Shown here: piece after piece, positions 10,418-22,839 of the stretch
Position numbering within the stretch: position 1 is the first letter of the stretch
Layout: every line of letters begins with the position of its first letter
Source: Paragordius varius
Lineage: Eukaryota; Nematomorpha
Length of the DNA stretch: 64,000 bases
Reading direction: 5' to 3'
NCBI GenBank assembly: GCA_964247055.1
Contig: OZ176052.1
Coordinates: forward strand, 12,276,001 to 12,340,000
Notes under the pieces: model-generated
The model's input: the letters and a program-made list of their open reading frames with translations, nothing else
Database searches by the model: none
What the model was told of the DNA's origin: nothing
Program-made: the position numbers and the translations under genes

Positions 10418-13161
10418 CAGTGGGACTCACCAAAAAAATTTGACGGGCCAAATAAAATATATTTTTTTCGAGGGCCATGAACCTTGTAATGGCAAATATT
10501 CCATAGCTATTTGACACATACGCACATAGATTTAAATCACCACAATGATTTTTTTTCGGATGGCATGTAAATCCAGCTAAAAACTCGTTTTGCACCATTA
10601 AGTTTAAAAAATTAAAGTATTTTGATAACAACATTTATTTTGATATTAGCCAATTTTTGACAAATTTGGTTTCGCCTCATGACAGGCCAGTCTTAATACG
10701 TCGCCCACATTATCATCGGATAATCGATTTTCATTTTTGAATATGCCGCCTCACTCGTGTAAGTTGAGGGAAAACATTAGGATAACTTGATTTTTTATAT
10801 TTTCATATTTATTTGGCACATCTTGCCAAAACCCTACATATCTTTCTTCTCAACGATTCTCCTTGAATATAGCCTCTGAATTGGAATCATTTTTAAAATC
10901 TACAAATGCTTCAATGATATCCCAAAACCGAAATTCTCAATTTGCTTAATCTAATTTATAAAAATGGAAAGTGGTGGCTTTGTGACATGTTGGAAAACCG
11001 GTAGACACATTCAAATTTAAATGTCGAAAAATATAATCATTAATGAATTCCCCGACAATAGCTTCGCCTTTTTTTGAATTAGGGCCCCAGTTTGGGCACC
11101 CCGTGTAAAAACAGGTTTTTTGAAAACAGAAGTCCATAACAATTTTCCGGAAACGTGTTGAACTATCCGATTTCAAATATGATTTTTTACATATTTTCGA
11201 TTGCGTTGAACCTAGTCGGCTCGCTTTTTTATTTAGGCCCTCTTTTTACCAGCTTACCCCGTAAAATGCAATTTTTTCAAAAAAAAAACTAAGTCCACAT
11301 ATTGGATATATCCATATGCCATGGATTTTCAACGAGTTTTAAGCAATTTTTATATTTCTAATTTTTGAAATCTGAATTTCATCTTATTAGATAAAAATAC
11401 TAAATGATTGTCTATTATTAAAATCCGCGGTAAATTCCATATTTTTTTTATAAATCGTTTTAAGTGTTAGAAATAGAAGTGTTACTTATGAAATCTTATT
11501 TACATATTATTATTTTTTTTCAAAAGCAAATATTGTTTAGCAAATTTGGTTATATTTCGTTTCCTTAAAAAATTGTATTAAAAAAACTAAATAAGTAATG
11601 TCGCAAAAGTAGGCCAATAAAACCCACCATTTGTCACTATTAATTTCCTCGTCAAACTTTCTGTTATTCATAAATAATAGAATTTCATGTCTTAAAACAA
11701 ATCTATTTAATACTTTGATAAGGCTTAGCCATCTCACAGCGCTGCACAAAAGAATATTGCAAACTCACTGTGGATATCTTTCAGAAGGTTTTTGAATTTA
11801 CGGCGGTTGAATTATCTGCCACGGATGTGGTTAACTATATTCACGACCGTTTTAATTACTGAATTCAGTGATTCATCTTTTACACTCGAAATCAAGTTTT
11901 GCTGATGAATAAAGCTGTTAAAGGATAAAATATTTTGCGAATTATATTTATTTTTCGAATGAGGAATAAATCCTTTGTTTATTCCAATCATAGAGGGACA
12001 GCCCTCTCTGCAGATCGAAACCATTTGTTTCATAGATATACCACTATTATAGAAAAGTGCTAATTATTCGAGAAAGTCCCTTGCTTTCGTGGTATTATTC
12101 ATTGGTAAAAATTTTAAATATTCCTCATTTAAGTTATCGTTGCAAAACCTCAAGAAGATCCCACATTGAGGTTGAATTAATATCAGTGCTAGAATCAATA
12201 GCAATACTAAAATATTTGTAGTTTTTCAAAGCCAATAATGTATCGTTGAAAATATATTTAGACATATCTTCAATGCCTCGAGCACATGTTGAATCAGAAA
12301 GTTGAAGTTTTTTAACTTGCCTAATGATTTGTCAAATAAAAAGTGGTACCATTTATTAAACATTCTTTTATTATTTGGGAATCAGTAAACGGTTTAATAT
12401 TTCTTGAAATATAGCAAATTTCATACGAAGCTAATGTTACAGCTTTTGCTTGGGAGAATAAGCTATGGACATAATAAATTTTTCTTTCTGATATGATTCC
12501 TTAATCTTTTTATATTTTTCGTTTCTTTCCTCATGATTTTCTGGTAATTTATGAGATGATGGATTGTAAAATGTCTTTCAATATTGGATTTTTTTATAAT
12601 TATTTTGTCCTTACATATAAGGCAGGTAACGGCATTTTTTAAAACGACAAAGAATTTTTCCATTCTTTTTTAAAGGAGTGATTTTCATCGGATGATAGGT
12701 TTTTTAGCATTGAATGTCATCCTTTGAATTTGTGCTTAAATATTATGTAAATTTTTTCAAAAAAAATTGTAATATAAATTAAATTATAATAAGTTATGAA
12801 AAATGATGCAGGATAGCAATGAAATATGTATATGCAAGTTAGGGTGGAAGTGCCTAAATACAAAAAGGACTGCAATAAAAATTTCAAAATAAAAAAAGAA
12901 AATAGAATACAGAAACAGAAACAACATGTGCCAAAATCATTTTAATGTAGAGAAATTTTTCTACATTTCAAATTTGGTAAAAAATAAAAATCGTTAAAAT
13001 TAAATTTAAAGTAAATTAATTAATATTAAAACAAGCGAAAATTCGTTTATGTGTATTTTAAAAATTTATCAATAAAAAAAATAATTAAGTATCAATATGG
13101 TCATAGGGCAAATTTAAAGCACTCTTAGGGCCGCATGCGGCCCGCGGTTTGAGTTTCACTG
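10418..13161 (-). mobile_element. hAT (Charlie-like) DNA transposon with 8-bp target duplication
   Basis: Ends CAGTGGGACTCACC (left) and, read inward from the right, CAGTGAAACTCAAA are typical hAT inverted repeats. GTCTAAAA is duplicated exactly at 10410-10417 and 13162-13169. On the minus strand a decayed transposase runs in order: BED zinc finger (12463-12663, TCLICKDKIIIKKSNIERHF), the stretch with REGCPSMIGINKGFIP (11812-12033), AVRWLSLIKVLNRF (11537-11749), and a carboxyl dimerisation region with TSEAAYSKMK and ENRLSDDNVGDVLRLA near 10770-10670. Frameshifts and stops interrupt it. About 10930-11400 inside it is foreign and matches the box repeat found elsewhere. The same family occurs at 55643 in the opposite orientation. 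Confidence 0.9.
10930..11400 (-). repeat. Box repeat copy inside the hAT at 10418
   Basis: The reverse complement shows the boxes CATTTTACGGGG, GGCCTAAAT, CGACTAGGTTC, GCAATCGAAAA, CAACACGTTT and GGGGCCCTAATTCAAAAAAA in order. The same order occurs in the hAT-like elements at 21066 and 37075 and in the array at 62.4-63.3 kb. It lies between two parts of the transposase reading, so it appears inserted. Confidence 0.7.
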
Positions 13162-13169
13162 GTCTAAAA

Positions 13170-13791
13170 GGTTTTCCAATTGCTCCGAACCCGAATTCGG
13201 CATAGTTAGTTTATATGTATGACCGATTTTGACCCCCTTTTTCAAAAAAGGGGTTTGACCTCGGTCAAACCAAATGTTCGCCTCAAAAGTGAATACTACA
13301 TACATTAGTATTTATAAAAATTATTTAAAAAAGGGTTTAAATAAAAAATATAATCACTATAATACATTGCTAATTTAAAGTTTTTTGAATTTTTACATTA
13401 ACGCTTTTTCCTGAAATCATATATATATGGCAAAGACATCCAAAAGATAAAACTCACGTTAAGAATTAAATTTAATACTATACAAGATTTATATTTTAAT
13501 AGTGAAAAGAAACGCCGAATCTGGAATTTATTAAAATCTACTTATTTATGCTCTAATCTAATCCCAAAAATTCTAAGATAAAAATGTAAAATATATTATA
13601 ATAATATTATAAAAATCCCATTCAATGAAATCCTTATATCTGCGTGTTTTGAACTATTTTTTCCATATCGATAACAAATCTTCTGAAATCCTTCGATTTG
13701 CTTCTAATTTAATTTTTTTGCGCCCCTTATATTCGATTCGGCGCTCTTGGGGGGTGTTGCCCCCTTTTGGGAACCACTGCTCTAGACAATG
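13170..13791 (-). mobile_element. Partial hAT element, one end visible
   Basis: Read on the minus strand from 13791 the sequence begins CAGTGGTTCCCAAAAGGGGG, a typical hAT terminus. No transposase frame is seen in about 600 bp. I could not find the partner end; it may lie left of 10410, with the hAT at 10418 inserted within it. Confidence 0.5.
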
Positions 13792-14300
13792 ACTTATATA
13801 AAAAAATTATTAATATCACAAATTCAAACAATAAATGTTTCATACTCATCTTCATAACTGATAGTTGTGTCAACATCATGGCGTATTATATTTAATGGCC
13901 ATTAATTTGTCTAAACGATTTTCACTTAAACGGTTTCTGTGGGAATTTCTGCATGTAAAACTTCTTCCGCTGCGCTATTTGAAGCGGGTATAAAACAAAT
14001 TTTCCTGACTAATAAACACTAATCTTGCATAAAAACCGCAAATAAAATTCTGCCTTAATACAAATAATATTTAAAACCATTCATTATTGATTTTAAATAG
14101 TCTCAGTACCTGGACAAAATCAGTTTTAAAGCCAATTTTTTGTTATATGATTTTTAATATAGGATGGGACCCGACATGAGGGTTATTAAGAAAAGACTTA
14201 ACATAATATTATTGAATTTATCGAACTTAAAACCATAATATTTATATTGTTTCATAAAAAATGCTTCAAGCCACGGGTTATGGCTATTTTACATAGGACA
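13792..14300. other. No gene recognised
   Basis: AT-rich sequence without a convincing frame, RNA gene or repeat boundary. Confidence 0.5.
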
Positions 14301-14310
14301 TAGCCCTATT

Positions 14311-14521
14311 CAGAGGCGTACCGAGGGGGGGCAAGGGGGTGCATCATGCCCCGGGCGTTGTTATTTAGGGGCGCCTAAATGATTTTTGAAAATTAAATTT
14401 TAATCATGCAAAAATAATAAGAACTTTCAAATGAGATTTTTCAGCAATTTAGGTAATAATCCCTATAATATATACTCTATTATTCACCTAATTAGTACCA
14501 TTGAATAAATTTAGTATTATA

Positions 14522-14556
<35 letters not shown>

Positions 14557-14698
14557 CTGTGCTGTCTTGTCTATGGTGTTTAGGTTACAACGTCTGTATT
14601 TTTTTTTAATAAACTGTTTTATTGGCTTTAAAAAAGGGGGGTAGGGGCGCCATAAAAGTTTTATGCCCCGGGCGCCGCAAATGCTCGGTACGCCACTG
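14311..14698. mobile_element. 388-bp hAT-like MITE
   Basis: Ends CAGAGGCGTACCGAG and, inverted, CAGTGGCGTACCGAG match at 13 of 15 positions. GCCCTATT is duplicated exactly at 14303-14310 and 14699-14706. Both sub-terminal regions contain GCCCCGGGCG, while the middle is AT-rich and contains an (AT)n microsatellite at about 14527-14553. It has no coding capacity and depended on a hAT transposase supplied elsewhere. Confidence 0.9.
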
Positions 14699-14775
14699 GC
14701 CCTATTCACAGCTTATTTAATAAAGTGCTCTAAATATTTATTTACTAAATATAATTAAAAAACAACTTTTTAAAC

Positions 14776-14976
14776 CAGTGGTAATCGAACAGCGGTCCTA
14801 AAAATGCTATTTATGGGCCTGAATTATTTAAAAAATATTTGATGTACTTGTTTTAAGTAAAAATATCTGCAAATGTGTCTTACAGTTATAAATTGTTATT
14901 GGTATTATATGGTGTATGGCCCTTGGGACAAGATAATTATTTTTTGCGGCCCTTTATAATTTTTTGGTGAGTACCA
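14776..14976. mobile_element. About 200-bp hAT-like MITE
   Basis: It starts CAGTGGTAATCG and ends GGTGAGTACCA; the flanking 8-mers TTTTAAAC and ATTTAAAC differ at one base. Only TGGTA plus a few bases are inverted between the ends, so the boundary is approximate. No coding capacity. Confidence 0.55.
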
Positions 14977-15039
14977 ATTTAAACCATAGATATTCTCATA
15001 GCAAATCCGAAAAATGACCATTAAGCATATTTTAGTGGG

Positions 15040-15870
15040 GCATTGTCAGGTGTCGTCATAAATTATTACCGGGTTAACTAAGAGAAGACTTTGCGAAAGG
15101 CACAGAGATTAAATTGACACAGACGCCATTTTGACATTGAACAACAACTACACACAAGCTGAGTTGGCAAAAAACATCCATTTACAATGTCGGAGTGAGT
15201 GTCTGAAAAAGTACATTTGTGGCATGTATTGCTTTTCTTAACGAAAAACTGATGAAACAGATAGTAAACATGTTTTATCGATTAAAACTTATGAAACATG
15301 GTTTATAAATTTTAAAAGTTGTGAATTCATGTTGAAGAGTTTGGGCACTATTGCGAACACGCTTAAGTTATTGGATGGTGACCCAGCTCAAAATTGCAAT
15401 AATGTAGAGCATTCTATATATCATAAAAAACAATCATTATATGCCTACGGGCAAGGGGGGTTCCACAGATTACGAATGAACGTCAATCGAAAATCGCTGT
15501 GTGACTTGTGAAGACCTGCTTCTTCAACGTAGAAAAAAATATCATTTTTGTATCAAATTCGGATGGGTGATGAGAAATGGCTTTATTTTGTAAATCCAAA
15601 GTGAAAAAAATGGCGGCTTTTACCCTGCCAAACCGGTCTACCAACACCAATGCCAAAGCTCTTTTGCAAGAAAACCGTGCTATATGTCAGGAATCAGAGT
15701 GATATTGTGCATTATGAACTTTTAAAATCCCGTGTAACCGTTAGTACACACCGCTATCATCAATAAAAAATTAATTTAAATCATGCCTTAATGGAAAAAA
15801 GCAATTGGAATTGGCCAGTGGAAGGCTTATTATTTCAATATGTCGAAGACTAGATATATAGTTTAAGGTA
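15040..15870 (+). mobile_element. Mariner (Tc1/mariner superfamily) transposase remnant
   Basis: Plus-strand fragments in several frames match mariner transposase in order: LNNNYTQAELAKNIH near 15135-15180, LLDGDPAQNCNNVEHS near 15368-15415, a LLQRRKKYHF ... RMGDEKWLYFVNPK stretch near 15510-15605 that includes the first catalytic aspartate region (GDEKW), and SDIVHYELLKSRVTVSTHRY near 15700-15765. Stops and frameshifts separate these pieces and the second half of the catalytic domain is not visible. I could not define its inverted repeats. No function remains. Confidence 0.8.
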
Positions 15871-16585
15871 TTCTTGAAATTTTATATGTAATATAAATTG
15901 ACAATTATAACTCATTGTTAATATCCACTAGGTCAAATAATTATAAAAATAATAATAATTATTATTAAAAAGGAAAACCAAAAGCTTTTACAAAGATTTT
16001 TTTTGAATTTTATCTCATGTAATCCTAATAATTATATAAAAATAATTTATATTTTTTTAAAATTAGTTTGTCTATGAAAATTTTTGACTTATTTAAGGGA
16101 TAAAATTTTGACCATATAAATATATAAAGCCTAATAACTTTTACATCAGATTGATTAAAAGATTAACTACCATTCGATCAATTTTTCGCGCTTGTTTAAA
16201 TGTATAAAATACATGGCTTTCCATATAAAACTTTTAATTTTGAAAATATTGAGTTTATTGTTAAATCGGGGCCAAAAATATTCGATTTTTTTTTCAGATA
16301 TACTATTTATGTATTTAAATGAAAAGTATTTAAATTTACAAGAATGACACTTGAAAAACTCAAAATTTGTTGTCTAGTGTTATATTAGAAAATGGGTTAA
16401 AAGTATAACCTTACTAATTCAATAAATTTTTCCAGAGCAGTAAATATAATATTCCTATTTTTATAAATTTATCTCATGTTTTTTTATAAATAATTTTTAA
16501 TCTTATTAACTCTTCAGTTTAACCCCACCCCATGTGAAATGGCGTTAAAAAGGTTTATGCCCACAAATAGTTTTAAAATTTTTTA
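15871..16585. other. AT-rich, no gene recognised
   Basis: No frame, RNA gene or repeat end can be supported. Confidence 0.5.
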
Positions 16586-16589
16586 ATCG

Positions 16590-16796
16590 TAAGGAGGTCG
16601 GCAACTTTTTTGGAGGTAGCCCGTTTTTAAAATAGAAAATTTTAGGCGAGCCCTACGCTTGAAAATATAATTAAAATAATACTCTTTGTCAATATCATAG
16701 TATATTAATAAAATGGAAAAAATTTCTTAACACATGTTACACAATGATTATAATGTGACTATGATGAAGCAATTTTGCACTTGCCGACTCCTGGTG
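16590..16796. mobile_element. About 200-bp hAT-like MITE
   Basis: Left end AGGAGGTCGGCAACTTTTTT and right end, inverted, CAGGAGTCGGCAAGTG are imperfect inverted repeats of the CAGGGGTCGGCAA type found in hAT elements. A target duplication is not convincing, so the call rests on the ends alone. Confidence 0.55.
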
Positions 16797-17644
16797 TAGA
16801 CTTATTTAAATTAAATAATATTTTTTTAGCCTAAGTGGCTATTTTTTTAAATTTGTGTGCATATTTAGTCAGCCTCCACGGTAAAACAATTTTGGTAAAT
16901 TAAGCTCCAAACAAAATATAGCCAATATAAAGGTTTCAAATAAAAGTTTTTAAATATTAAAGACACATTGAGCGATGCAAATATTGTGGAATTTGAACCT
17001 GATTTTATGTCACTGAAAATTTTTATTTAACTTTATAACTTTTCTGATTTTGAAGTGGTTAGATAGATAATTAGGTAACTGTTTAATCGAGGCTTACAAG
17101 GTTTTAATAGCTCCTATGTTAAGTGAGAATCGATCAACAAACTATTATTTTTTACAAAAGTTTGGCCAGACTATTTTAAAATCATCTAAATGGTTAAAAG
17201 AAATGCATTATCAATACAGTAAAGAGGAAATCATCACATTTTAGGAAAATGCTATGATATCTTATTTCATAGAATAAATAGCCCTTTATCATGAAAGCAA
17301 TAATAAGCAAAGTTAAAATTCATTTAAAAACCACAAAAACTACCATTTATTACACAATAAACAAAGAAACACAGAGTCTGATATATTAATATAAATGTAA
17401 ACAATGTTTATGTTTTAGTTCTTCGTGCTTTGGGAGATATTGCAGGATGGCTTTGAAAGGCATAACATCGAATTGGCTTGTCCGTTTGCGCTGATATCAT
17501 TGTTCCCATTGACCGTTCGGAGAATAAACCTTGTTAAACATATACGATACAACATTAGCATCATAACAAGTAATTGATACTTCTAAAATTAACCTTTAAT
17601 GTTTTGTGTTGCATGACATGATGTAACAAGAAGGAAGTTGTTTA

Positions 17645-19575
17645 TCAAAGAAGCCCAACTTTACTGCTACTCCTTTCTGCAAATTGGTCATAAAAATCTA
17701 AATATTTATGGAAGAGCACATAGGACTTAACTTTACGCACTTCTTTACTTGTTCTATTTTTTACCTTTTTATCGTCAAATAGAAACCATTTATCACGTAA
17801 ACAATACGCGACATAATGACCTATATTGCACAATCTTCCTTCGTGTGACAAAATTCCAATTAACTCGGCAGAAAATCCAGCCAGGGCTGGGATATTAAGT
17901 TCCAAATTATTTTTAAAAAATTCATTGACTTTCTTTCCCTTGATGTCAAACCTTTGCAAATGAATAATGAATATCGTCGGCATTTCAAACAATTCCGTTT
18001 GTCTAGTGACAGTTCCCACTTCGGAGCAACTTTATTTAGATAAAATATAATACTTAGGGCAAATAAAATCTTCCAATAGTTCTGGTTCAAAATACGAATT
18101 TAAGCAATCGGAAACCGATTGATAGTTGCAAATCGGTAGACTTAACCCAATACTTTCCTCCAATTTGTATGACACGTTATCGCAATAACAGCATTTCACT
18201 AATAATTAATAATCTTTTACTTGTTAATTTAAAGGTGGTGTTAAACAATTTTCTAACGGAATCATTCTTTTTAGAAAGGGAGTTAATCAAATTAAACCTC
18301 ATGACAATCCTCCATGGCGCTTTTGTTTATTTTATGGTTCCAATCTCTATATATATAATAAAAACATATATACAGTTTAATGACTTCAACAGATCGGGAA
18401 CATCGACGTCTTGATGGTCGTTCAAACCATTGAGTATGTTTTTAAGTTTGTTTCTAATTGGTTTTCCGATTTGATCAAGGAAATCAAAAATGGAATAAAA
18501 GGCTTGTATTATACTGTTGGCATAACTTGTATTGCCCTTATTGACGATTCCTATCGGTTTTTTCTTTTTTATAGCTATACTACTGGGTTGATCTCCGCAT
18601 TCTTTATAGTCATCAAGATATTTTTCACAAATTGTTTGGGATTCATTTTCCTTAGCTTGATATGCCTTATCTGATGTTTCTAAATTAAAATATATATTTG
18701 TCTCATTTTTAATAACAATATTTAACAAAGCGAAGGCCTCGTCTTTTTCAACGTTTAAATTTCGTATTTTCATACTCGTTTTCCGATACATTGTTATATA
18801 TGTAATAGTTGAGGGGGCGTGTCATTTTCATAACTGTGTAACAAAAGCACTTCGTCTTTTTCAACGTCTAATTTGGAATTTTGATAGTTTAGCTTTATAT
18901 TTTCATTTAAATAATAAGCTTGAAAGGGCATCGTGTCATTTTCTTAACTGTGTGACAAAGGCACCTCGTCTTTTTTTAAGTTTAGTTTGGTATTTTGAGG
19001 CACGTTTTCTGATGCATTTTCATTTGTTTATTTACTAAATGGACAGCGGTGAATTAGAGTTGATTTCTTCTAAACTATTTTTCATTTTCATGCAACAATT
19101 TGTAAAGAGTCGTTTAAATTTTTGAATTATTGAAACTTTTTTCTTTGACCCTATATCCGATTCCTTTTTAATAATATCTTTATCATTTCCGCTATCTATG
19201 TAAGGTATTAGATAATCATAACATAAGAAACCAAATGCAATTTATGTTATTAAAAATATTAATTTCTTCACTTAACAATGTAACTTTCTCATCATTCTTG
19301 AGTATTGATTGTATTCCACTTGAATCATCATCATTGGGTAACGGGTGTTTTGTTAAATTAGTATCTTGTGGGGTTTTGACTATCCTCTTCTTTTTGCAAC
19401 CTAAAGATAGAAAAAAGTTAGATTTGAATGAAAAAAAAAAGATTTAGACTTCTATGGTGACTTCTCGTGTTGGTGTTGTTGGGTTTCCTTTGTCGGTGAA
19501 CCTAGAATTTTCAAACATTTATCAAAAAGTAAGAAGTTTTGTAGAGAGCGTTTTTTTAATAAGCGTTTTAGGCAT
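17645..19575 (-). pseudogene. USP deubiquitinase pseudogene (copy 1)
   Basis: This is the paralogue of the intact gene at 52898-54871, read on the minus strand. It keeps the cysteine-box region (PIGIVNKGNTSYANSIIQAF) and the histidine box (NIGHYVAYCLRDKWFLFDD, in 17645-18019). The catalytic cysteine of GNTCY is serine here. An extra A about nine codons after the start shifts the frame into a stop, and the third exon reads into a stop at EDCHEV. Introns occupy the same positions as in the intact copy. It cannot act as a peptidase; whether it is transcribed is unknown. It opens the S1 duplication and points away from gene P. Confidence 0.85.
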
Positions 19576-19579
19576 GATT

Positions 19580-21057
19580 AAGAGTTTTTAGAATTGCTTA
19601 TTTATATTTTTATTTGATCAATGTAGACATGATAATATTAAAATTATTTTCAACTTATGAAAATAAATTATACTTTGACTTATTCGTTAAAATGTGTGTA
19701 ATTATGCGCTAAAATATATCTTTTATTTATTTAATTTGACCATAAAAGTTATTTGATATACGCAATTGTAGGTTTTTCCTTATATGCAAACTAAGTAATT
19801 TTTAACCCGACTATTTGAGTTATAATTCAAAATCATTTTTTGGTTGCGCAGATAAAAATTTGCTAAAACGATTTTTTTTCCTAACAAGGGATTGATTTAA
19901 AAAGAAAATGGTTAGCAGAATAAAACCTAATTTATCTAAAACTCATTAATGCGATTTCAATAATACTTATTATTAGTACTATTCGATTTTGCTCTAACTG
20001 GGGTAACTGATAAAAGCGTCTTTAATTTTAGGTTTTAACCATCGATATTATCTGTCGAAACTAAAATATTTTTTTAACGTATATTGATTGGGGATCGTAG
20101 GTAAAAAGATGTTCAAAACCCTAAGAAATCGAATAACCTTTGTTTTAGTAATTTTATCACAGTATAAAATGCTTTGAAAGAATAATATTGAATAGATCCC
20201 AGTGAGAGGCTTTGAATCAATTTTCTGGAAAACGTGGAGGCCCATTTATATATAAGTGGAATTTTTCTCATTATTGCGCCGATATCCAAGCTTTTTAAAT
20301 TAGCCCCTGAATATAGGCCCAAAGGTGTCATAAAAAATTCCCAATATATCGCGTCTTTGGACGTTTTTTAAAAATCGTGTAGGCTTTTTTCATCTTTAAC
20401 GAAACCTAGAAGGCTCATTTTTTTGCTCGCGAATTTAGCCATTCTTTCCTCGTATGTCATTATTAATATTAAATCCAAATATTTTACATTAAAAGCCAAC
20501 AGCATGTAAGGGCGAAATAATTTTGCCAAGGAAGACGCGTACTTTGGAGGAATGCTATTATGTTCAATATGATTAAATATGGTCTGATCTATTGTGTTGC
20601 AAACGCTTCTATTGATTACCTCTTGTATAAATTTAGCTTTTTTTGTCCAGAAAATATTAACGTGGTTATACCGATAAACCCAACTATATGCACAAGATTA
20701 TGGTTAAAACTTGTTTTAATAATTATTATCAAAACCAAACCGTTATTGATTGCAAAAATGTTTTTACTGAATGGGAAAATGTTTTCGAAATACTGGATAA
20801 TCGTATAGATTGACTGGGGAATTGTTTCAATTAGGAAAACATTTTCATTCATTGAAAATGTTTTTAGACTGGGCTGTAGTATATTTTTTAAATTTCTTAT
20901 TGTTAAATAATGCAATTATGTATATTTAACATGAAAATGTTATATATTATGTCAAATTTTCATTAAACCCGTTTGTTTTAAAAATGTATAGGTCTTAGAA
21001 GTCTCTCTCTGACATCTTTAATAAAGTTGGTAAATTTAAAATTATAATAAATTAATT
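19580..21057 (-). repeat. Upstream region with box repeat copy (20060-20480)
   Basis: The minus strand at about 20430-20060 carries GGGCCTATATTCAGGGGCTA, AATTTAAAAAGC, CGGCGCAATAATG and GGGCCTCCACGTTTTCC, the ordered words of the box repeat. Short open frames here mirror the repeat and match no protein. Otherwise no gene is visible between the USP copy and the hAT-like element. Confidence 0.6.
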
Positions 21058-21065
21058 CTCTAGAT

Positions 21066-22676
21066 CAGGGCTTCTTAAACTTTTGTAGTTCCCCACCCAT
21101 TTATGTGCATGTTTCTCAACGACCCCAACAAATATAAAAGAAATTTCGGTTTTGAGAGATTGACAATAAATCTACATTTTTCATAAATTTCTATAACATT
21201 TCTGATTCATAGTAAATTTATACAACTAGCTGGCCCTGTCACGCTTCGTGGCGTAGTCTCACCGATAATTATTCTAAATAATTTGCAATAAATAGAGTTA
21301 ATGGAGATAAAAAATAATAATAAACATATTTAATAAGAAAAAATGTCTTTAATTATTCTTTTATGTTTTGCATAGGCTAAAATATTGTGTACTCAAAATG
21401 ACCATATTTAATCCGTCCCTTCTTAAAGTTAATATATAACTATCATTGGATATATTTTAAGATTTTTGGTTTAAAAAATCATGGTTAAAAGTTTTTTTTA
21501 AAATTGTGTTTATACAACTGGGATCAAGGGATATAAAAAGTAAATTATTTGTGGCCCCTTTTTAAAGAAAAGAAGATATTATACAAATTCCCTAGAAATG
21601 TGTTTAATTGAACTCGTATGGCTTCTTAAGTTTTTCGAAAATTAGCTCCGAAATTACACCTATCTTGTATTGCGTCTCAGTTTTAAACCGGTAGACCCCT
21701 ACCCATAGACCTCTATGGAAAAAGCGCTGAGTTAAATTTTTTGCCTTTATAGGAAATATTTGGAATCATCTTTGATACCATCGTCTCATGGGCTATTCGA
21801 AAAAAACCTCAACACTAAATCGTTATATGATGGCGTTTTAGGGCATAAGGCCCCAAATTAACGGTAATAAAAAACCCGACCTTAATTTTTACCTAGTTAA
21901 GGGTAATATTTCAAGCTTTTAATGAGCTCATATGGCTTCATGAACTTTCTGTAAATAAGCTCCAAAAAAACTCAATTTTTTATAGTGGCGCAGTTTTAGC
22001 GGCTATCCGTTTGCCCAGCAGACAATATTAAAAAACGCAAGACTATAATTTTTGCTTTTAACAGAGAGTAACTCGAATCCTCAGTGAATTTTAACGGTCT
22101 CATATCCTGGGCGAAAAATTTAGTTTTTTTAAAAAAATGGCATTTTACGGGGGGAACGGGTAAAAAGAGAACCTAAATTAAAAAAGTAAGCCGACTAGGT
22201 TCGGCGCAATCGAAAAAAGTAATAATTATCATATTTGAAATCGAATGGTCCAACACGTTTTCCGTATATATGTATCAAAGAGACGATTGTTCTGTTTTGT
22301 TTTCAAAAGAACCCGTTTTTCACACGGTGTGGGCCCGAACTCGGAGCCTAAATCAAAAAAGGGGAAAGCTATTCTCTGGGCATTCGTTAATAATTGTATT
22401 TTTTTGACATTTGGATTTAAATGATTTTACCGGTTTTCCGGAAGCAGATCACAAAGCCAAAATTTTCCATTTTTATAAATATATAGATTGTAATGATTGG
22501 AATAGAAATGCTGGTATAAATAGTTCTTCAGAACCAGAAAATTATATAATATATTTATCTACGATGATTGTTATTTTTCTTTATAAAAATTTTACAAGTT
22601 AAAAACATTTTTTGTTAATCTCTTTTCTTATCATTCGCGTCAAATGGGGTCGCGATCCATAGTTTAAGAAGCCCTG
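21066..22676. mobile_element. 1.6-kb non-autonomous hAT-like element (S1)
   Basis: Perfect inverted ends CAGGGCTTCTTAAACT (the right end read inward is identical) are flanked by the 8-bp duplication CTCTAGAT at 21058-21065 and 22677-22684. No transposase is recognised inside. The interior includes box repeat units (about 22090-22500) and a repeated motif around GGCTTC ... AGCTCC ... GCG(T/C)(C/A)(T/G)CAGTTTTA at about 21620 and 21935. The S2 copy at 37075-38666 has the same target duplication, so insertion came before the segmental duplication. Confidence 0.9.
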
Positions 22677-22839
22677 CTCTAGATTATTTTCCTTAGAACA
22701 AGCGTTGATTACCAGGTGTAGTCTAAGGTAATTACGGCTTTTTGGTAAAAAACGTAATTGAGGAAATCAATTATTTATTTTATTCGAGATATTCTCCTTA
22801 TAAAAATTCCTCCAGCTCTTAAGTTATGAATGCCATGAT

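Noticed and set aside
20616-20915. Open frames of 82 and 99 codons on opposite strands
   Set aside because: Neither is maintained in the S2 counterpart near 36620-36900, where indels break both; chance frames in AT-rich DNA.
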